This document shows positions 9,395 through 20,017 of a stretch of DNA of 64,000 bases, in pieces. Positions within the stretch are counted from its first letter, which is position 1; each line of letters opens with the position of its first letter. The position numbers and the translations under genes are program-made. The stretch comes from Paenibacillus sp. NFR01 (GTDB lineage: Bacteria > Bacillota > Bacilli > Paenibacillales > Paenibacillaceae). The notes under the pieces were generated by a model, which worked only from the letters and a program-made list of their open reading frames with translations, was not told the DNA's origin and made no database searches. The stretch spans positions 620,001 through 684,000 of the forward strand of contig NZ_FOIK01000002.1 in assembly GCF_900111565.1 (NCBI RefSeq), in the 5' to 3' direction.

Positions 9395-9420
9395 TCAAGT
9401 CCCAACCGTTTCTTTTTCGT

Positions 9421-11375
<1,955 letters not shown>

Positions 11376-11403
11376 ACGCTTCACCCCGGATCATTGATTA
11401 TTA

Positions 11404-12099
11404 TTAATAAGCGTTGTTCGACCTTACCAGCTGCCAGGCCGTCATGAACATAATCTTGAGGTCCAGCAGCAGCGACCGCTGCTCGATATACATTAAATCC
11501 AGCTCCACCATCTGCGCGAAGTCCAGTCCGCTGCGTCCGCTCACCTGCCATAGTCCCGTACAGCCCGGCGTAACGGTGAGGCGCAGGCGGTCATATTCCG
11601 AATAACGCTCCACCTCGTGCGGCAAGGAGGGCCGTGGTCCGACAAGCGACATCTCGCCCTTAAGCACGTTGAGCAGCTGCGGCAGCTCGTCGATGCTCGT
11701 TCTGCGGATAAACCGTCCCACCCGCGTCACCCGTGGATCGTTGCGCATTTTGAACATCGGGCCGCTGACCTCGTTTTGCGCCAGCAGGCTGGGAAGCAGC
11801 GCTTCGGCATTCGAGATCATGGAACGGAATTTGAACATTCGGAAGTGTTTGCCTTCCAGGCCGACTCTGGTCTGGCCGAAAAATACGGAGCCCCGCGGGT
11901 CCTCCAGCTTGATCGCCAACGCCAGGATCAGGAAAAGGGGAGACAGCACAATCAGGGCGACTGCGGATGCCGCGATGTCAAAGATCCGTTTGGCAATCAG
12001 ATAGAGCGTGACCGGTTTGTCTCCCGTCCGCCGGACGGCCGCATAATAGCGGCGCGGATAAAGAGCGGCGTCCTCTTCGCTTTGTCTGGAAGGTATCAT
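11404..12099 (-). CDS. Initiating undecaprenyl-phosphate sugar phosphotransferase, copy 1
   Basis: This 231-residue bacterial sugar transferase (PF02397 type) transfers a hexose-1-phosphate from a UDP-sugar onto undecaprenyl phosphate to start a repeat unit. One N-terminal membrane segment (about IFDIAASAVALIVLSPLFLI) is followed by the catalytic core: KFRSMISNAE, RTSIDELPQLLNVLKGEMSL, VGPRPSLPHE and PGCTGLWQVSGRS. The large N-terminal domain of WcaJ-type enzymes is absent, as in the short form. A paralogue lies at 36193-36885, and both end in NAY. Two initiating enzymes in one cluster suggest two polymers or two starting sugars. Confidence 0.92.
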   Translation of the reverse strand: MIPSRQSEEDAALYPRRYYAAVRRTGDKPVTLYLIAKRIFDIAASAVALIVLSPLFLILALAIKLEDPRGSVFFGQTRVGLEGKHFRMFKFRSMISNAEALLPSLLAQNEVSGPMFKMRNDPRVTRVGRFIRRTSIDELPQLLNVLKGEMSLVGPRPSLPHEVERYSEYDRLRLTVTPGCTGLWQVSGRSGLDFAQMVELDLMYIEQRSLLLDLKIMFMTAWQLVRSNNAY

Positions 12100-12113
12100 T
12101 GTTCATTCACCTC

Positions 12114-13004
12114 TCACTGGATATAGGAGCCGGAAAGTTCTCGCTCAACGATCTCCTGCAGCGCGGTTAACAGTTCCGAATGCAGTTCCGGCCGTTTCAG
12201 GGCGAAATCGAGGGTCGTCAGAATAAAACCGAGCTTCTCGCCGACATCATAACGCGTGCCGTGAAAATCATAAGCATACACGCCCTGCTCGGTGTTCAGC
12301 TTCTGGATAGCATCGGTCAGCTGGATTTCGCCGCCGGCGCCGATCTCCTGCTGCTCGAGAAATTCGAAGATTTCCGGCGTCAGCACGTAACGGCCCATAA
12401 TGGCCAGATTTGAAGGCGCCTGGCCTTTCGCAGGTTTTTCCACAAAGCGGTCAACCTCGTACAGCCGGCCTCTCGCGCACAAAGGGTCAACGATCCCATA
12501 CCTTGTCGTATGTTCGTCGGGAACCGCCTGGACGCCGATAACCGATTTGCCGTGCGCTTCGTATTGCTCGATCAACTGTCTGGTGCATGGGACCTCGCTC
12601 TCGACAATATCGTCGCCCAGCAGCACGGCAAACGGCTCGTCGCCGACAAAGCTGCGCGCGCACCAGACGGCGTGGCCCAGTCCCTTCGCTTCCTTCTGGC
12701 GGATGTAATGCAGCGTTACATGGGACGAGCGCCGTACCTCATCCAGCAAATCCAGCTTTCCTTTTTCCTGCAGGGTATGCTCCAGCTCGAAGGCAATATC
12801 GAAATGATCCTCGATGGCGCGTTTGCCTTTGCCGGTCACGATGATGATATCCTCGATTCCTGCGGCGATCGCCTCTTCTACGATGTACTGGATCGTCGGC
12901 TTGTCGACAATCGGAAGCATCTCCTTCGGCATGGCCTTGGTTGCGGGAAGAAACCGAGTTCCGAGCCCTGCCGCCGGAATTATTGCTTTTCTAACTTTGT
13001 TCAT
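12114..13004 (-). CDS. galU: UTP-glucose-1-phosphate uridylyltransferase, copy 1
   Basis: GalU/GtaB makes UDP-glucose from UTP and glucose-1-phosphate. The N-terminal [20 protein letters not shown] signature is at about residues 9-28, with [20 protein letters not shown], the [20 protein letters not shown] segment and the [20 protein letters not shown] stretch following. Its 296 residues are the normal length. It is the first gene of the left EPS module, behind a long structured leader. UDP-glucose may serve the adjacent initiating transferase. A close paralogue is at 36970-37860. Confidence 0.95.
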   Translation of the reverse strand: MNKVRKAIIPAAGLGTRFLPATKAMPKEMLPIVDKPTIQYIVEEAIAAGIEDIIIVTGKGKRAIEDHFDIAFELEHTLQEKGKLDLLDEVRRSSHVTLHYIRQKEAKGLGHAVWCARSFVGDEPFAVLLGDDIVESEVPCTRQLIEQYEAHGKSVIGVQAVPDEHTTRYGIVDPLCARGRLYEVDRFVEKPAKGQAPSNLAIMGRYVLTPEIFEFLEQQEIGAGGEIQLTDAIQKLNTEQGVYAYDFHGTRYDVGEKLGFILTTLDFALKRPELHSELLTALQEIVERELSGSYIQ

Positions 13005-13049
13005 CCCGGATCACTCCCGTCTCATTATTCAAAATGAACGCATTGACAT

Positions 13050-13290
13050 CTAACGGGGCATCGAACCCCCCCTCACATCACACCCCTGACGATAAACGTC
13101 TAAGGCCGCATTGGCCCACAGCATGACCGAGTGCCTCCGGTGATAAAGGTGCGGGAGACATTACCTTTGCAGCTTGGATTCAGCAAATATTTTTCCGGTC
13201 CCGGCGGGACGCTTGCCCCGCTTGATGCCGAACCGCTTGTTCATCCCGTGCATATAGTGTACTGAGGTGGACGTCCACCGATTGCAAGAG
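13050..13290 (-). ncRNA. Candidate structured 5' leader of the galU-to-mutase EPS operon
   Basis: Within this non-coding stretch a series of short inverted repeats lie one after another: GGGG..CCCC (13055-13070), GACG..CGTC (13088-13100), GGCC..GGCC (13104-13116), AAAGGT..ACCTTT (13145-13168), GCGGG..CCCGC (13204-13221) and the perfect 14-base palindrome GGTGGACGTCCACC (13266-13279). No gene fits here. Long processive-antitermination leaders (EAR RNA) are known for eps operons of Bacillales, but I could not match that family by eye. The call is therefore only 'structured leader candidate'. Confidence 0.35.
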
Positions 13291-13460
13291 GACTGGCCCC
13301 CTCTATTCATTCCATTCGCATATTGGCACAACTATTTTTCCACAAAGTTATTCATAACGCGAACCATTTGATAAAAAAAATAGCCTTTTCACGGGTGTTT
13401 TCATTCCTCACAGCATATGACATTCCAGATGGTTTTAGAATAATTATTCGTTAGGAGTAT

Positions 13461-13489
13461 TTGTCAAAGTAATTATATTCATTTAGAAT
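13461..13489 (+). promoter_or_regulatory. Sigma-A promoter for the beta-helix gene
   Basis: TTGTCA (13461-13466) and TAGAAT (13484-13489) are separated by 17 bases, about 80 bases upstream of the gene. On the opposite strand the same site reads TTGACA, so a divergent promoter toward galU may overlap it. Confidence 0.65.
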
Positions 13490-13568
13490 AACTTTGTAAA
13501 CAACAATTGCAGTTTTTCAGGAAAAAATATGCGGACGGCGAACCGTCAAACATTTTTCGGGAAAGAGA

Positions 13569-14672
13569 GTGATGGAGATGCGCAGAACACTGACTTTAGC
13601 GCTATGCTTTGCGATGGCCTTTGTGCTGGGTCTGGGACTCCGCTGGAACATGTCGCCGCAGACCGCTTGGAGCGAGGCGGACACGGCAACGCTGGCTGAG
13701 ACCGCCTTGTCGACGGCCTTTGCTGTCCCAACGTTTAATGTGATGAGTTACGGAGCGGCCGGCAACGGTAAAACGAACGATACGGCGAGCATTGCGAAGG
13801 CGGTCAAGGCTGCATACGATGCGGGGGGAGGTACGGTGTATTTTCCCAAGGGCACTTATCTAATCAATGCGATTCATGTTCCGGCGAACATTTCGCTGCT
13901 GGGTGCGGGCCGGACCGACTCCGTGCTTCTACGCACCGACAATAAGGAAGAAGCCGCGCTGCGCCTGCTCGGCAACCAGAGCATTCAAGGCATCGGCATC
14001 CGCGCGCCGATCGGCTTGACGCCAGGCGGCGACGATATCAACGTGATCGATGTCCGATTCGAATCCAGCATCCAGGGAATTCAAAATGCGGTGACGGTGA
14101 ACCGGCTTACCGTGATCAACAGCTTGTTCGAGAATTCGGGTTACGGGATACTGTCGAATGTGAACCCCAGCCATGACGTCAAAATTTTAAACAGCCGGTT
14201 TGTCAACATCAAGAGCGACGCCATCGAAATCAATGCGGCCAGCACCGACTGGGTCATCGACAACTGCGTATTCGATACGAATACAAGTCCCAGCTCCTGG
14301 GCCGGCTTCGGCGTCGGGGTTGCCATGAAAGCCAAAAATATAACAATCAAAAATTCCAGTTTCATCTATACCCGCGGGCAGGCGGTGCATGTCGAGGACT
14401 ACGCGGAGGTTACTATCATCAATTCCGTCTTCAAAAACAGCGGCTCCGCCAATTATACGGGCAGTCCGCGCGCGGACATCGCCGTATTGTCGAATGCCAA
14501 GGTTGCCGTCTACAACAGTAAATTCCTCGCCGCGGACACCGGGTACAGCAAGCTGGCCATCTATAATACCGATCTGCCGGTCGGCGGAACCATCACCGCG
14601 TACAATTCCGTCTTCCAGGCCAAAACGGTGAACAAACAGGTCACCACCCTTAATTGTATCTTTGTTCCGTAA
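13569..14672 (+). CDS. Secreted right-handed parallel beta-helix protein (pectate-lyase superfamily)
   Basis: The 367-residue protein has an N-terminal signal peptide (RRTLTLALCFAMAFVLGLGL). It then shows the Pectate_lyase_3/GH55-type opening FNVMSYGAAGNGKTNDTASI and GGTVYFPKGTYLINAIHVPA, followed by about eight repeating rungs with NS.F/NSVF turns (INSLFENSGYG, ILNSRFVNI, IKNSSFIYT, IINSVFKNS). Such proteins are polysaccharide lyases, hydrolases or epimerases acting outside the cell. Located inside an EPS locus, it may trim or modify the polymer. Starts at GTG 13569, ATG 13572 or ATG 13578 are all possible after GAAAGAGAG. No catalytic residues can be assigned. Confidence 0.82.
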   Translation: MMEMRRTLTLALCFAMAFVLGLGLRWNMSPQTAWSEADTATLAETALSTAFAVPTFNVMSYGAAGNGKTNDTASIAKAVKAAYDAGGGTVYFPKGTYLINAIHVPANISLLGAGRTDSVLLRTDNKEEAALRLLGNQSIQGIGIRAPIGLTPGGDDINVIDVRFESSIQGIQNAVTVNRLTVINSLFENSGYGILSNVNPSHDVKILNSRFVNIKSDAIEINAASTDWVIDNCVFDTNTSPSSWAGFGVGVAMKAKNITIKNSSFIYTRGQAVHVEDYAEVTIINSVFKNSGSANYTGSPRADIAVLSNAKVAVYNSKFLAADTGYSKLAIYNTDLPVGGTITAYNSVFQAKTVNKQVTTLNCIFVP

Positions 14673-14711
14673 CTTTAGAACTGACAAAAGATGTTCGTTC
14701 ATCACAGGTTG

Positions 14712-14720
14712 TGTTATAAT
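14712..14720 (+). promoter_or_regulatory. Extended minus-10 promoter for the XRE regulator
   Basis: TGTTATAAT is an extended minus-10 element with TATAAT at 14715-14720, about 67 bases before the regulator start. No good minus-35 is visible at 17 bases. Confidence 0.5.
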
Positions 14721-14786
14721 ACTGCTAAATATTGATTCAATTCGCATATTTTTTTAACGTTTGAACAGTCAAATGGAGGCATGCAG

Positions 14787-15155
14787 ATGTTTGCGAAACG
14801 GCTGAAGCAGCTCAGAAAAACCCGAAAGCTCTCCATGCAGGAGGTTGCGGAAGCGGTAGGCGTCGCCAAGAGTACGTACGCGGGATACGAATCCGGCTAT
14901 CGTCAGCCTACCCTTGAGAACACGCAGCTGATTGCTCGCAAGCTTCATACCACTTCGGACTACCTGATTGGTCTCACCGACAATCCGGATCCGGTGGAGA
15001 TGACCAGCAACGCCAGGGAAATATTGAACCAGCATCAGCTTCATTGGGACGGTGTTTTGCTTGAGGAACAGGATCTGGAGCTCGTACGCATGCTGCTGGA
15101 GCGTGTTGTCCGCAACCGCATGTCTTCCGGCGCCGAGGAACCCGAATCGGAATAG
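14787..15155 (+). CDS. XRE-family helix-turn-helix regulator
   Basis: The protein has 122 residues if started at ATG 14787, seven bases after GGAGG; the ATG at 14781 is too close to that site. An N-terminal HTH_3 domain covers about residues 1-65: RLKQLRKTRKLSMQEVAEAV, then GVAKSTYAGYESGYRQPTLE and LIARKLHTTSDYLIGLTDNP. The short C-terminal tail is helical and may mediate dimerisation. The family includes SinR/SlrR-like biofilm regulators, but sequence alone does not show that this is one. Its position between the two EPS modules makes a role in polysaccharide control plausible. Confidence 0.88.
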   Translation: MFAKRLKQLRKTRKLSMQEVAEAVGVAKSTYAGYESGYRQPTLENTQLIARKLHTTSDYLIGLTDNPDPVEMTSNAREILNQHQLHWDGVLLEEQDLELVRMLLERVVRNRMSSGAEEPESE

Positions 15156-15173
15156 AACGCTTATTGAAACGGA

Positions 15174-15223
15174 TAAAGGCTGAGAATTGTCTTGCAAAGA
15201 CAGTTCCCAGCCTTTATTTTTTT
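15174..15223 (+). terminator. Rho-independent terminator of the XRE gene
   Basis: AAAGGCTG pairs with CAGCCTTT, with inner pairing TGTCTT/AAGACA, followed by a run of seven T's. Confidence 0.85.
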
Positions 15224-15456
15224 GCGCTGCTTGCAAAAGACAACATGCATGTTTTCAGAGGAAAATGCATATATTTCAACATTTCCCCCAATGCCTGCGG
15301 CTAAAATGAAATAAAAAACGTCTAAAGAAGTTAAAATCCCCGTTTTCTCACCGACAGGGAGTGACACCCTTTTTCAGCAAGACGTAGTAAAGTTGCTTTA
15401 AACCAATACAGCAGCGGGAAAATCTATTCAATCTGCCAAAAAGGAGCTTTGAGTTC

Positions 15457-15642
15457 ATGAGATTGGAATTTTCGGTTCGCAGCCTGCTTAACCGGCTTGG
15501 AATGAAGCATGACGGCACGATTGATTTGAAAGAAAGCTTCCTGGCGCTTTACCGTGAGGGACAAATCTCCGAATCCGAGTTCCTTTACGTATGCCGTTGC
15601 TTCGACCGAAACCGGAGAGAGCCTTCCCGCGCGTCCCTTTGA
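15457..15642 (+). CDS. Small hypothetical protein, 61 residues
   Basis: The protein is not recognised. It is preceded by a good AAAGGAG ribosome site nine bases before the ATG and reads as a compact amphipathic chain (SVRSLLNRLGMKH, FLALYREGQISESEFLYVCR) with a basic C-terminus. Its stop codon is directly adjacent to the stop of the convergent 891-residue hydrolase, with no terminator between them. The helical QISESEF spacing recalls short-C-terminal-domain regulators, but this is only a resemblance. Confidence 0.6.
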   Translation: MRLEFSVRSLLNRLGMKHDGTIDLKESFLALYREGQISESEFLYVCRCFDRNRREPSRASL

Positions 15643-18318
15643 CTAGTTTTCCCGCGAGTAGACCTGCAGCTCATGGATGGACCAGTAGTTGCCTCCGGCA
15701 CCCGTCTGCCTGATCCGGATATACCGCGCTTCGACCGCAGTAAACTCGATCCGGGTCAGGCTCAGCTTGCCTTTGCCGGTGGTCAGGAGCCGCCAGTCCT
15801 GGGCGTCATCCGATATGTAGACCTCGTATCCGCGCGGATAATCATAGGAAGACAGGGTGTTCTCCAGTTCGATCGCTTCGAAGCTGTGGCGCTGTCCGAG
15901 ATCCAGCTCGAAGCTTTCGCCGGAGGTTTGGTGCTTCCCTGTGTCCCAGCGCGTGCGGCGGTCGCCGTCGATCGCGTTTGCCGCGCCATCGCCTTGCAGG
16001 CTGGCCGTAGCCTTCCATTTCGATCGGTCCAGCGGCACCAGCCCGGTCGCCGTGATTTGGATCTTATCCGACATAACCCCTGAACCCGCCACCCTCACCG
16101 CGTACGTGTACAGCGTACCCTCCCGCAGATTTTTGTCCGTGTATTCCGTGTTCTGGATCCCCGACGCGATCAGCTTCAAATCTCCGCCGGTGCCCTCGGC
16201 CCGGAGCACTTCATAACTTGCCCCGGGAGCCTCAAGCCAGTTCAGCTTGATGGACATCCCCTTGACGGCGGACGCCTTAAAGCCCTGCGGTGCCGTATCC
16301 GGCAGTTCGTCCGACGGCTGCAGAATGTACTGGACGGCTTCGCCCGGCCCCAGCTTCTCCGTGAACTCCAGCACCGGCGAAGCCGCCGCGCCCGAGATAT
16401 AGCTGCGGGACTGTTCGTACGTATCGCCGGCGCCGAATCGCTCGCCCTCGTAAACCGTCTTCTCGGGCATCGTCACCTTGACGGTGACCGTCTGTGGCGT
16501 ATTCTCGAAGTTGACGAAGTTGACCAGCACCTTGTTCGAGGTCGCTCCGCTGCCGGCAAGCGGTTGAAGCGTGGAGGTATCTACCGCACGGACATATACT
16601 AGCTTGTCGGCCAGTTGAGATCTATTCGTGATCTGGTAGGTCAGCGGCGCGCCGTGCGTCGCATAAGCCAGGCTCAGCCGCCGCATGATGCTGACCCGGG
16701 AGTCCTCCCCTTTTTTGGTGTAATAAATCTCGGTTTTCGCCGGATCATGGTCTTCCAGGTTAAAGCCGTATTTGAACAGGCTGAAATTTTTGAAGAACGC
16801 CGCATGCTGGACAAACAGATCCGCATAGCCGATATGCCCCCGCATGATCCGGTCGAACACGGCCGAGGTTCGCTCGGCGGCGCCGTATTGATAAGCGTCG
16901 ACATGGCTGTCCGAGGTGCCGAACTCGGTGGTCAGCATCTTTTTCGGCAAACCGTCCGCGGCTCCGCCGAAGGTCTTCAAATTCTCCGTGAAGCTGCCTC
17001 CGTTCGCGAAAATATAAGATTCCCCGTAGGAGTGGCCGTTGGTCAGGTCTGTCACATCCTCCAGCTCCTTGCGCTGCTCGGGGTCGCGCTCCCAGCCGTC
17101 CGGATCGCCGCACTGCTTCACGCTCCCCTTCTGGTTGCCGCAGGAATCCTCGCTATAGCTCGGCCAATATGCCCAGCCCGGCGCCACCGTCTGCAGATGA
17201 GGGGCGATGGTTTTCCCCTTCTCGTTCAGCCAGTCGGCAATGGCCAGATTCACCGCCTTGGAGCGGTTGAACAGACCAGGCTCGTTGTCGATCTCGTAAT
17301 ATTGAAAATACGGGCCGTATTTCGTAAAATAATCGGTCAGCTTCTTCTGCGCATCCTCCGGCAGCGTGCCATCCGCCTTCAGTTTGATATCGCCGGTGTA
17401 TAGATACAGGGCGACCGCCTGCATGTTGTAATCCTTCAACACTTTGTAATAATTCTCCATATCGGAGCAGGAGAGTCCGACGTCGCTCGCGCAGCTTGTC
17501 CGCATAATGTTGCCGCTGTAGGCAATGCCGAGCCACTTGAGGATATAAGGCAGATGCGAGGTCGCGCCTTCGTCGAAATAAAACTGTTTGTTATTGACCA
17601 TTGTACCGGTCAACGTATAGCTTCCGTGAATCGGCTCCTTGATTGGGGCGCTCAAGGCCTCCAGGCTGAGATCATCCCAAGTCCACCAGTCATATTGATC
17701 CTCCATTTCCGATGAATACAGGCCGCGGACCGAGCGCAGCTTCAGCTCATTGCTGCCGACCTGGAGCTGCTCCTTCGGGATATACAGCTCGTAGCTCTTG
17801 CGATAGGTATACGCGCTGCCCGTGCCGGAAACGCCGGCAATCTGAATGATGCCCGAGAGCTGGCGGTTGGAGAATACGCCCATTTGCGGAATCGCCTTGT
17901 ACGCATCGAGAATGCTGACGCGAAATAAGACCCCGTTCGCCGGGATCTTATCCAGTTTATACGTCAGGCTGAGCGCCGGCTCGGTATCCCCGCGAAGTCC
18001 GGAGGGCAGGCTCTTCAGCTCAGCCGCCTTGACGGTGGCTGCAGGGATGCTGAAAGCCGAAACGGCGTCGCGGGAGCCAGCCGCGGCAAACTCCGCCGCA
18101 GAGCCGTTATGCTGGCCAAGCTGCCACAGAACGGTGCCGTCCGGCAGCTTCGGGCCGGACTCCGGGGGTGCCGAGAGTTCGGACATGTCCACCTTCACCG
18201 TCTCCTTCTGCACTCGCTCGTCGCCGAAGAAAGACACGGACAATAGAATCAAGATAGCGAGTAGTGTGAATTTCAGCAGCAGTTTTACGGGGTTGTTGCT
18301 CGGTTTCCTGGTCCTCAT
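15643..18318 (-). CDS. Secreted clan GH-A-like glycoside hydrolase with FN3 and discoidin domains
   Basis: The 891-residue protein starts with a membrane/signal segment (LLLKFTLLAILILLSVSFF). Residues about 60-225 form a beta-domain like the C-terminal carbohydrate-binding part of rhamnogalacturonan lyases (ends DWWTWDDLSLEAL). A TIM-barrel region (about 230-560) has an acid/base candidate in DNEPG (E346) and a nucleophile candidate in TTEFGTSD (E465), the strand-4/strand-7 pattern of clan GH-A. A beta-sandwich, an FN3 domain (about 676-757) and an F5/8 type C discoidin domain (about 765-888) follow. The exact GH family is uncertain (39/79-like). It is the third gene of the riboswitch-controlled operon and is inferred to cut a secreted polysaccharide, perhaps the local EPS. 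Confidence 0.78.
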   Translation of the reverse strand: MRTRKPSNNPVKLLLKFTLLAILILLSVSFFGDERVQKETVKVDMSELSAPPESGPKLPDGTVLWQLGQHNGSAAEFAAAGSRDAVSAFSIPAATVKAAELKSLPSGLRGDTEPALSLTYKLDKIPANGVLFRVSILDAYKAIPQMGVFSNRQLSGIIQIAGVSGTGSAYTYRKSYELYIPKEQLQVGSNELKLRSVRGLYSSEMEDQYDWWTWDDLSLEALSAPIKEPIHGSYTLTGTMVNNKQFYFDEGATSHLPYILKWLGIAYSGNIMRTSCASDVGLSCSDMENYYKVLKDYNMQAVALYLYTGDIKLKADGTLPEDAQKKLTDYFTKYGPYFQYYEIDNEPGLFNRSKAVNLAIADWLNEKGKTIAPHLQTVAPGWAYWPSYSEDSCGNQKGSVKQCGDPDGWERDPEQRKELEDVTDLTNGHSYGESYIFANGGSFTENLKTFGGAADGLPKKMLTTEFGTSDSHVDAYQYGAAERTSAVFDRIMRGHIGYADLFVQHAAFFKNFSLFKYGFNLEDHDPAKTEIYYTKKGEDSRVSIMRRLSLAYATHGAPLTYQITNRSQLADKLVYVRAVDTSTLQPLAGSGATSNKVLVNFVNFENTPQTVTVKVTMPEKTVYEGERFGAGDTYEQSRSYISGAAASPVLEFTEKLGPGEAVQYILQPSDELPDTAPQGFKASAVKGMSIKLNWLEAPGASYEVLRAEGTGGDLKLIASGIQNTEYTDKNLREGTLYTYAVRVAGSGVMSDKIQITATGLVPLDRSKWKATASLQGDGAANAIDGDRRTRWDTGKHQTSGESFELDLGQRHSFEAIELENTLSSYDYPRGYEVYISDDAQDWRLLTTGKGKLSLTRIEFTAVEARYIRIRQTGAGGNYWSIHELQVYSREN

Positions 18319-18362
18319 TCTGTTGTCCTCGCTTTCTTACGGGATTCAGAAGTCGATGTGGG

Positions 18363-19880
18363 TCAGCGTAAGCCGGTCAACGCGGCAGGCTTTTGCTTCG
18401 GACTTTGCCACATCACCTTCAGGCTGGCATTGCCGCGGTTATCGTAATATTCCACTTTGATGTCGTAGGCTGTTCCCGCCTGGAGCGCGATGCTTCCCTG
18501 ATGACTGATCCCGCTTTGCTTCTTCCAGCTGTCGATAATTAATCGGCCGCCGACGTAGACGCGCACGCCGTCGTCCGAAGAGGCCGTAAACGTGTAGGTC
18601 TCGCTGTAAGCGGGTTTGATGGTTCCCGTCCAGCGCACCGAAAAGGAATCCTTGCCGATCCCCGGCGCCGGTGCGGCCTCATGCCAGTTAAAATCAAGCT
18701 TGCTGTCCGTGCGGACCAGAACCGGCTTACCTGAAAGTTCGGCATTACCAAAGTATTGGCCCGTGAAACCGCTTTTTGAAACGCTTCCGCCAATATTTGT
18801 TGGCTTTTGCGCATTTTTTTGTTCAAGCGCCTTAGCATAATCCTCGCGGGTTACGGTATAAATGTTGCCCATAAAGCTTTGGATTTGCCGCAGCGTGTTG
18901 TTTTCCATCAGCATTTTGCCCCAGGTCATCATATATACCCACTCGCCCTGGGTTTGCGCAAGCACGGATGCATCCGGCAGCTCGCCGCTTTCGCCAATGC
19001 CGATCGGCTTGCCGTCCGCCAGGATCAGCAGCTTCTCGTAATACGATTGTTTGAAATCGTTGTTGTAGATGTCCGCGGCCAGAATATCGACCTTGTCGGC
19101 ACCCGGATAATAAGGCTCGTAGGCATCCGACCATTCATTCGGGGCGTTCGGGTTCCAGACCCAAAGCAGATTGTTCAGCTTATGGGTTACGGTAAGCCGG
19201 TTGTACATGATGTTCCAGAGTGCCGCAAAATTGTCCTTATGCCCCCACCAAAACCAGTCGCCGTTCATCTCATGATAAGGCCGCCATAGCACGGGAACGC
19301 CTGCGTCGCGCAGCTCCTTCAGATAGTCCGCAATCTCGTCAATGGAGGCAATCAGGCTTTTGTACTGGGGCGTGCCGGGCGTAACATAAGGATCGAACTG
19401 CTCCTGGCCGAGCGTCATATGGACATTGGCCCATTCCGGATCGGTCCCCGGAAGATTCTGGTGAAACGTCATGGCGACAATGCCGCCGCTGTCATGCCAG
19501 CGGATCGCGCTGTCGACGACAGCCTGGCGCTGCTTGGCGATGGTCGCCTTGGACTGGTTGTTGATCGCGCCAAGCTCATAGCCGTGAAGCACGGCGTATT
19601 CACCGCTGGCGTTCTTGAGCTTTCCGCTGTATTCATCGGGGCTCTCCAAATAATCGTGCTGCCCCGACAAAATGCCTTTGCCGCTCAGCTCGGATAAATA
19701 ACCGAGCAGGTCCGCAGCCTCCTGCGAAGCGTTCGGATTGGCCGGAACCGCGGGCACGGCGACGGGGGTGAAGCTGCGCGTCACGGGAAGGCTGCGGGCC
19801 TCGGTCCAGGGCAGCAGCGACAATATAAAGATAATGGGAAGAATCGTCATATATAGCCGGTACTTGCGGTAAATGTTCAC
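18363..19880 (-). CDS. Secreted GH26 endo-beta-mannanase-type enzyme with one PA14 domain
   Basis: The 505-residue protein has a signal peptide (about 1-29) and a GH26 barrel (about 45-345). The barrel has GILSGQHDYLESPDEYSGKL, the acid/base in WRPYHEMNGDWFWWG (E204), WVWNPNAPNEW, ILAADIYNNDF and the nucleophile in IGIGESGELPD (E297). A PA14 domain (about 370-497) ends with DIKVEYYDNRGNASLKVMWQ. GH26 enzymes mostly hydrolyse beta-1,4-mannan, some mixed-linkage glucan; the GDP-mannose-based EPS next door is a plausible substrate. The start is GTG after AAAGGAG. The gene lies 44 bases before the 891-residue hydrolase and 137 bases after the larger GH26 gene. Confidence 0.9.
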   Translation of the reverse strand: MNIYRKYRLYMTILPIIFILSLLPWTEARSLPVTRSFTPVAVPAVPANPNASQEAADLLGYLSELSGKGILSGQHDYLESPDEYSGKLKNASGEYAVLHGYELGAINNQSKATIAKQRQAVVDSAIRWHDSGGIVAMTFHQNLPGTDPEWANVHMTLGQEQFDPYVTPGTPQYKSLIASIDEIADYLKELRDAGVPVLWRPYHEMNGDWFWWGHKDNFAALWNIMYNRLTVTHKLNNLLWVWNPNAPNEWSDAYEPYYPGADKVDILAADIYNNDFKQSYYEKLLILADGKPIGIGESGELPDASVLAQTQGEWVYMMTWGKMLMENNTLRQIQSFMGNIYTVTREDYAKALEQKNAQKPTNIGGSVSKSGFTGQYFGNAELSGKPVLVRTDSKLDFNWHEAAPAPGIGKDSFSVRWTGTIKPAYSETYTFTASSDDGVRVYVGGRLIIDSWKKQSGISHQGSIALQAGTAYDIKVEYYDNRGNASLKVMWQSPKQKPAALTGLR

Positions 19881-20017
19881 TGTAATCTCCTTTCCAGCCT
19901 TACTCCGGATGATAGCTATGTAGCCCTGCCGAAAGGCAGGGCCAGGAAGGTTGGATGTTCAAGAAATTAGCGTTTACACGGCTTTCCCGCTAAAGCATGG
20001 ATCATGAACCGGCGCCG
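19881..20017 (-). other. Intergenic leader with a stable 18-base hairpin
   Basis: CCCTGCC and GGCAGGG (19924-19941) form a 7-base-pair stem with a four-base loop. No U-run follows in either direction, so it is not a normal terminator. It does not match the GEMM consensus seen upstream of the neighbouring paralogue. It could be a processing or stability element within the operon mRNA. Confidence 0.35.

Larger units (their letters stand above)
13005..13568. other. Divergent intergenic region between galU and the beta-helix gene
   Basis: This 564-base gap has no credible gene. It contains the hairpin-rich stretch at 13050-13290 next to galU. An AT-rich part at about 13320-13500 holds promoter elements, including a GAATAATTATTC palindrome (13438-13449) and two copies of TTTAGAATAA (13434-13443 and 13482-13491). 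A minus-strand TTGACA overlaps the plus-strand minus-35 element, so divergent transcription probably starts here. Confidence 0.6.

Noticed and set aside
19924..19941. CCCTGCC/GGCAGGG hairpin as a terminator of the larger GH26 gene
   Set aside because: No T-run follows in either direction, so read-through into the next gene is expected.
19881..20017. Possible second c-di-GMP riboswitch before the smaller GH26 gene
   Set aside because: The conserved GGGCAAAC and ACGCAAAG segments are absent; only a simple hairpin is present.
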